DNA of 25,563 nucleotides, taken from positions 1-25,563 of the forward strand of contig CAZJFS010000051.1 of the NCBI GenBank assembly GCA_964545075.1, written 5' to 3'. The notes beneath the pieces are model-generated. The model searched no databases, was not told where the DNA came from, and saw only the letters and a list, made by a program, of their open reading frames with translations. The stretch comes from DAOPXV01 sp035352535. GTDB lineage: Bacteria; Muiribacteriota; UBA9980. Made by a program: the position numbers and the translations under genes. Positions 25,148 through 25,563 of this stretch are shown here, one piece after another (the stretch's first letter is position 1; each line of letters starts with the position of its first letter).

Positions 25148-25563
25148 TTATTGTTGCGACAGCTCATTTATTTCGGTTTCTTTTTCTTCGCGCTGGCGTT
25201 CGAGATCGGATATGGTCGTTAACGTTTCGCTGATTTCAGGCGCTTTTTTCAGGATCGCTTCGCATTCTGAAACCTTATCGTATATGACCTGGCCGAACGC
25301 TGATATCTTGCTTTCGCGGTTGCTGTTTAATATGGAGATATCCAGCTTTATTTTAGTGTATCCGGCGAGTTTCGCGATTGAGCCCTTGAAAACGTTCCAG
25401 ATTCCGCCTTCGGTCTTATGCGATTCAAGGTCTTTTTCTTCGTTTTGTTTGCTGTCTATCTGTTCCTCGAGAACTTTGAGATTTTTTATTTGTTCATCGA
25501 TGAATTCGATGCCGGCGGGAGTTTCCTTGAAAAATTTATAAGTGTATTCGCCGAGATGCTTGA
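25148..25563 (-). CDS. C-terminal part of a coiled-coil hypothetical protein, 5' end outside window
   Basis: An open frame from the window edge to TAA at 25150-25148, giving 137 visible residues. The sequence is rich in Glu, Lys, Gln and Ile with heptad-like spacing (FIDEQIKNLKVLEEQIDSKQ, SDLERQREEKETEINELSQQ) and a short less charged segment GGIWNVFKGSIAKLAGYTKI between two coils. No membrane helix or catalytic motif is seen. It is 21 bases upstream of the TPR-membrane gene in the same direction, so the two probably form an operon. The size and N-terminal domains are unknown. Confidence 0.75.
   Translation of the reverse strand, partial: KHLGEYTYKFFKETPAGIEFIDEQIKNLKVLEEQIDSKQNEEKDLESHKTEGGIWNVFKGSIAKLAGYTKIKLDISILNSNRESKISAFGQVIYDKVSECEAILKKAPEISETLTTISDLERQREEKETEINELSQQ

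Noticed and set aside
1..25563. CRISPR arrays, insertion sequences, prophage or integrated element borders
   Set aside because: No regularly spaced direct repeats, transposase or integrase motifs seen; the tRNA-Gln 3' end is not duplicated nearby as an attachment site would be.

Overview
The window is chromosomal housekeeping DNA from a bacterium that is probably diderm (Gram-negative type). The main pointers are an FtsEX operon with an EnvC-like degenerate LytM protein, PspA, a type II/IV prepilin-like protein and several signal-peptide proteins with no Gram-positive anchors. Codon use leans to A/T, with many ATA isoleucine codons. Promoters are clean sigma70 type, and Shine-Dalgarno sites are present at many but not all genes. 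The gene mix and many unfamiliar membrane/TPR proteins suggest an uncultured or candidate-phylum lineage, but the sequence alone does not fix the taxon. I see no transposase, integrase, phage gene, CRISPR array or origin.

Left edge (1-2434): the 5' two thirds of ftsK on the minus strand with its own promoter, then tRNA-Gln(CTG) on the minus strand with promoter and strong terminator. The tRNA promoter lies back to back with the trxA promoter.

Stress and signalling block (2435-9515, plus strand): thioredoxin, PspA/IM30 (ending in a hairpin terminator), a soluble HDOD protein, metK behind a near-consensus extended -10 promoter, and two tandem membrane GAF-GGDEF proteins, predicted diguanylate cyclases with intact product-inhibition sites.

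Envelope and division block (9537-16814, plus strand): a secreted LmeA/DUF2993-like protein, a DUF5693-like polytopic protein translationally coupled to ftsE, ftsE, ftsX, a coiled-coil protein with a LytM domain lacking key zinc/catalytic residues (a likely amidase activator), and a CtpA/Prc-type S41 protease with its own promoter. This resembles the FtsEX-EnvC module, in which an ABC-type machine at the septum drives an activator of peptidoglycan amidases.

Polyamine and TPR block (16827-22626, plus strand): a lone GspG-like pseudopilin, agmatinase (speB) with all metal ligands, a 1000-residue membrane protein carrying a spermidine-synthase-like domain and C-terminal TPRs and overlapping speB by 29 bp, and a secreted TPR protein 1 bp downstream. 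SpeB makes putrescine. The fused protein looks like an aminopropyltransferase relative, but with altered catalytic acids.

Right edge (22648-25563, minus strand): proC, a TPR protein with two C-terminal membrane helices, and the C-terminal end of a coiled-coil protein. All are transcribed from outside the window and converge on the plus-strand run with no obvious terminator between them.

The parts closest to an undescribed system are the DUF2993-DUF5693-FtsEX-LytM-S41 operon and the SpeB / membrane-SpeE-TPR / secreted-TPR trio.
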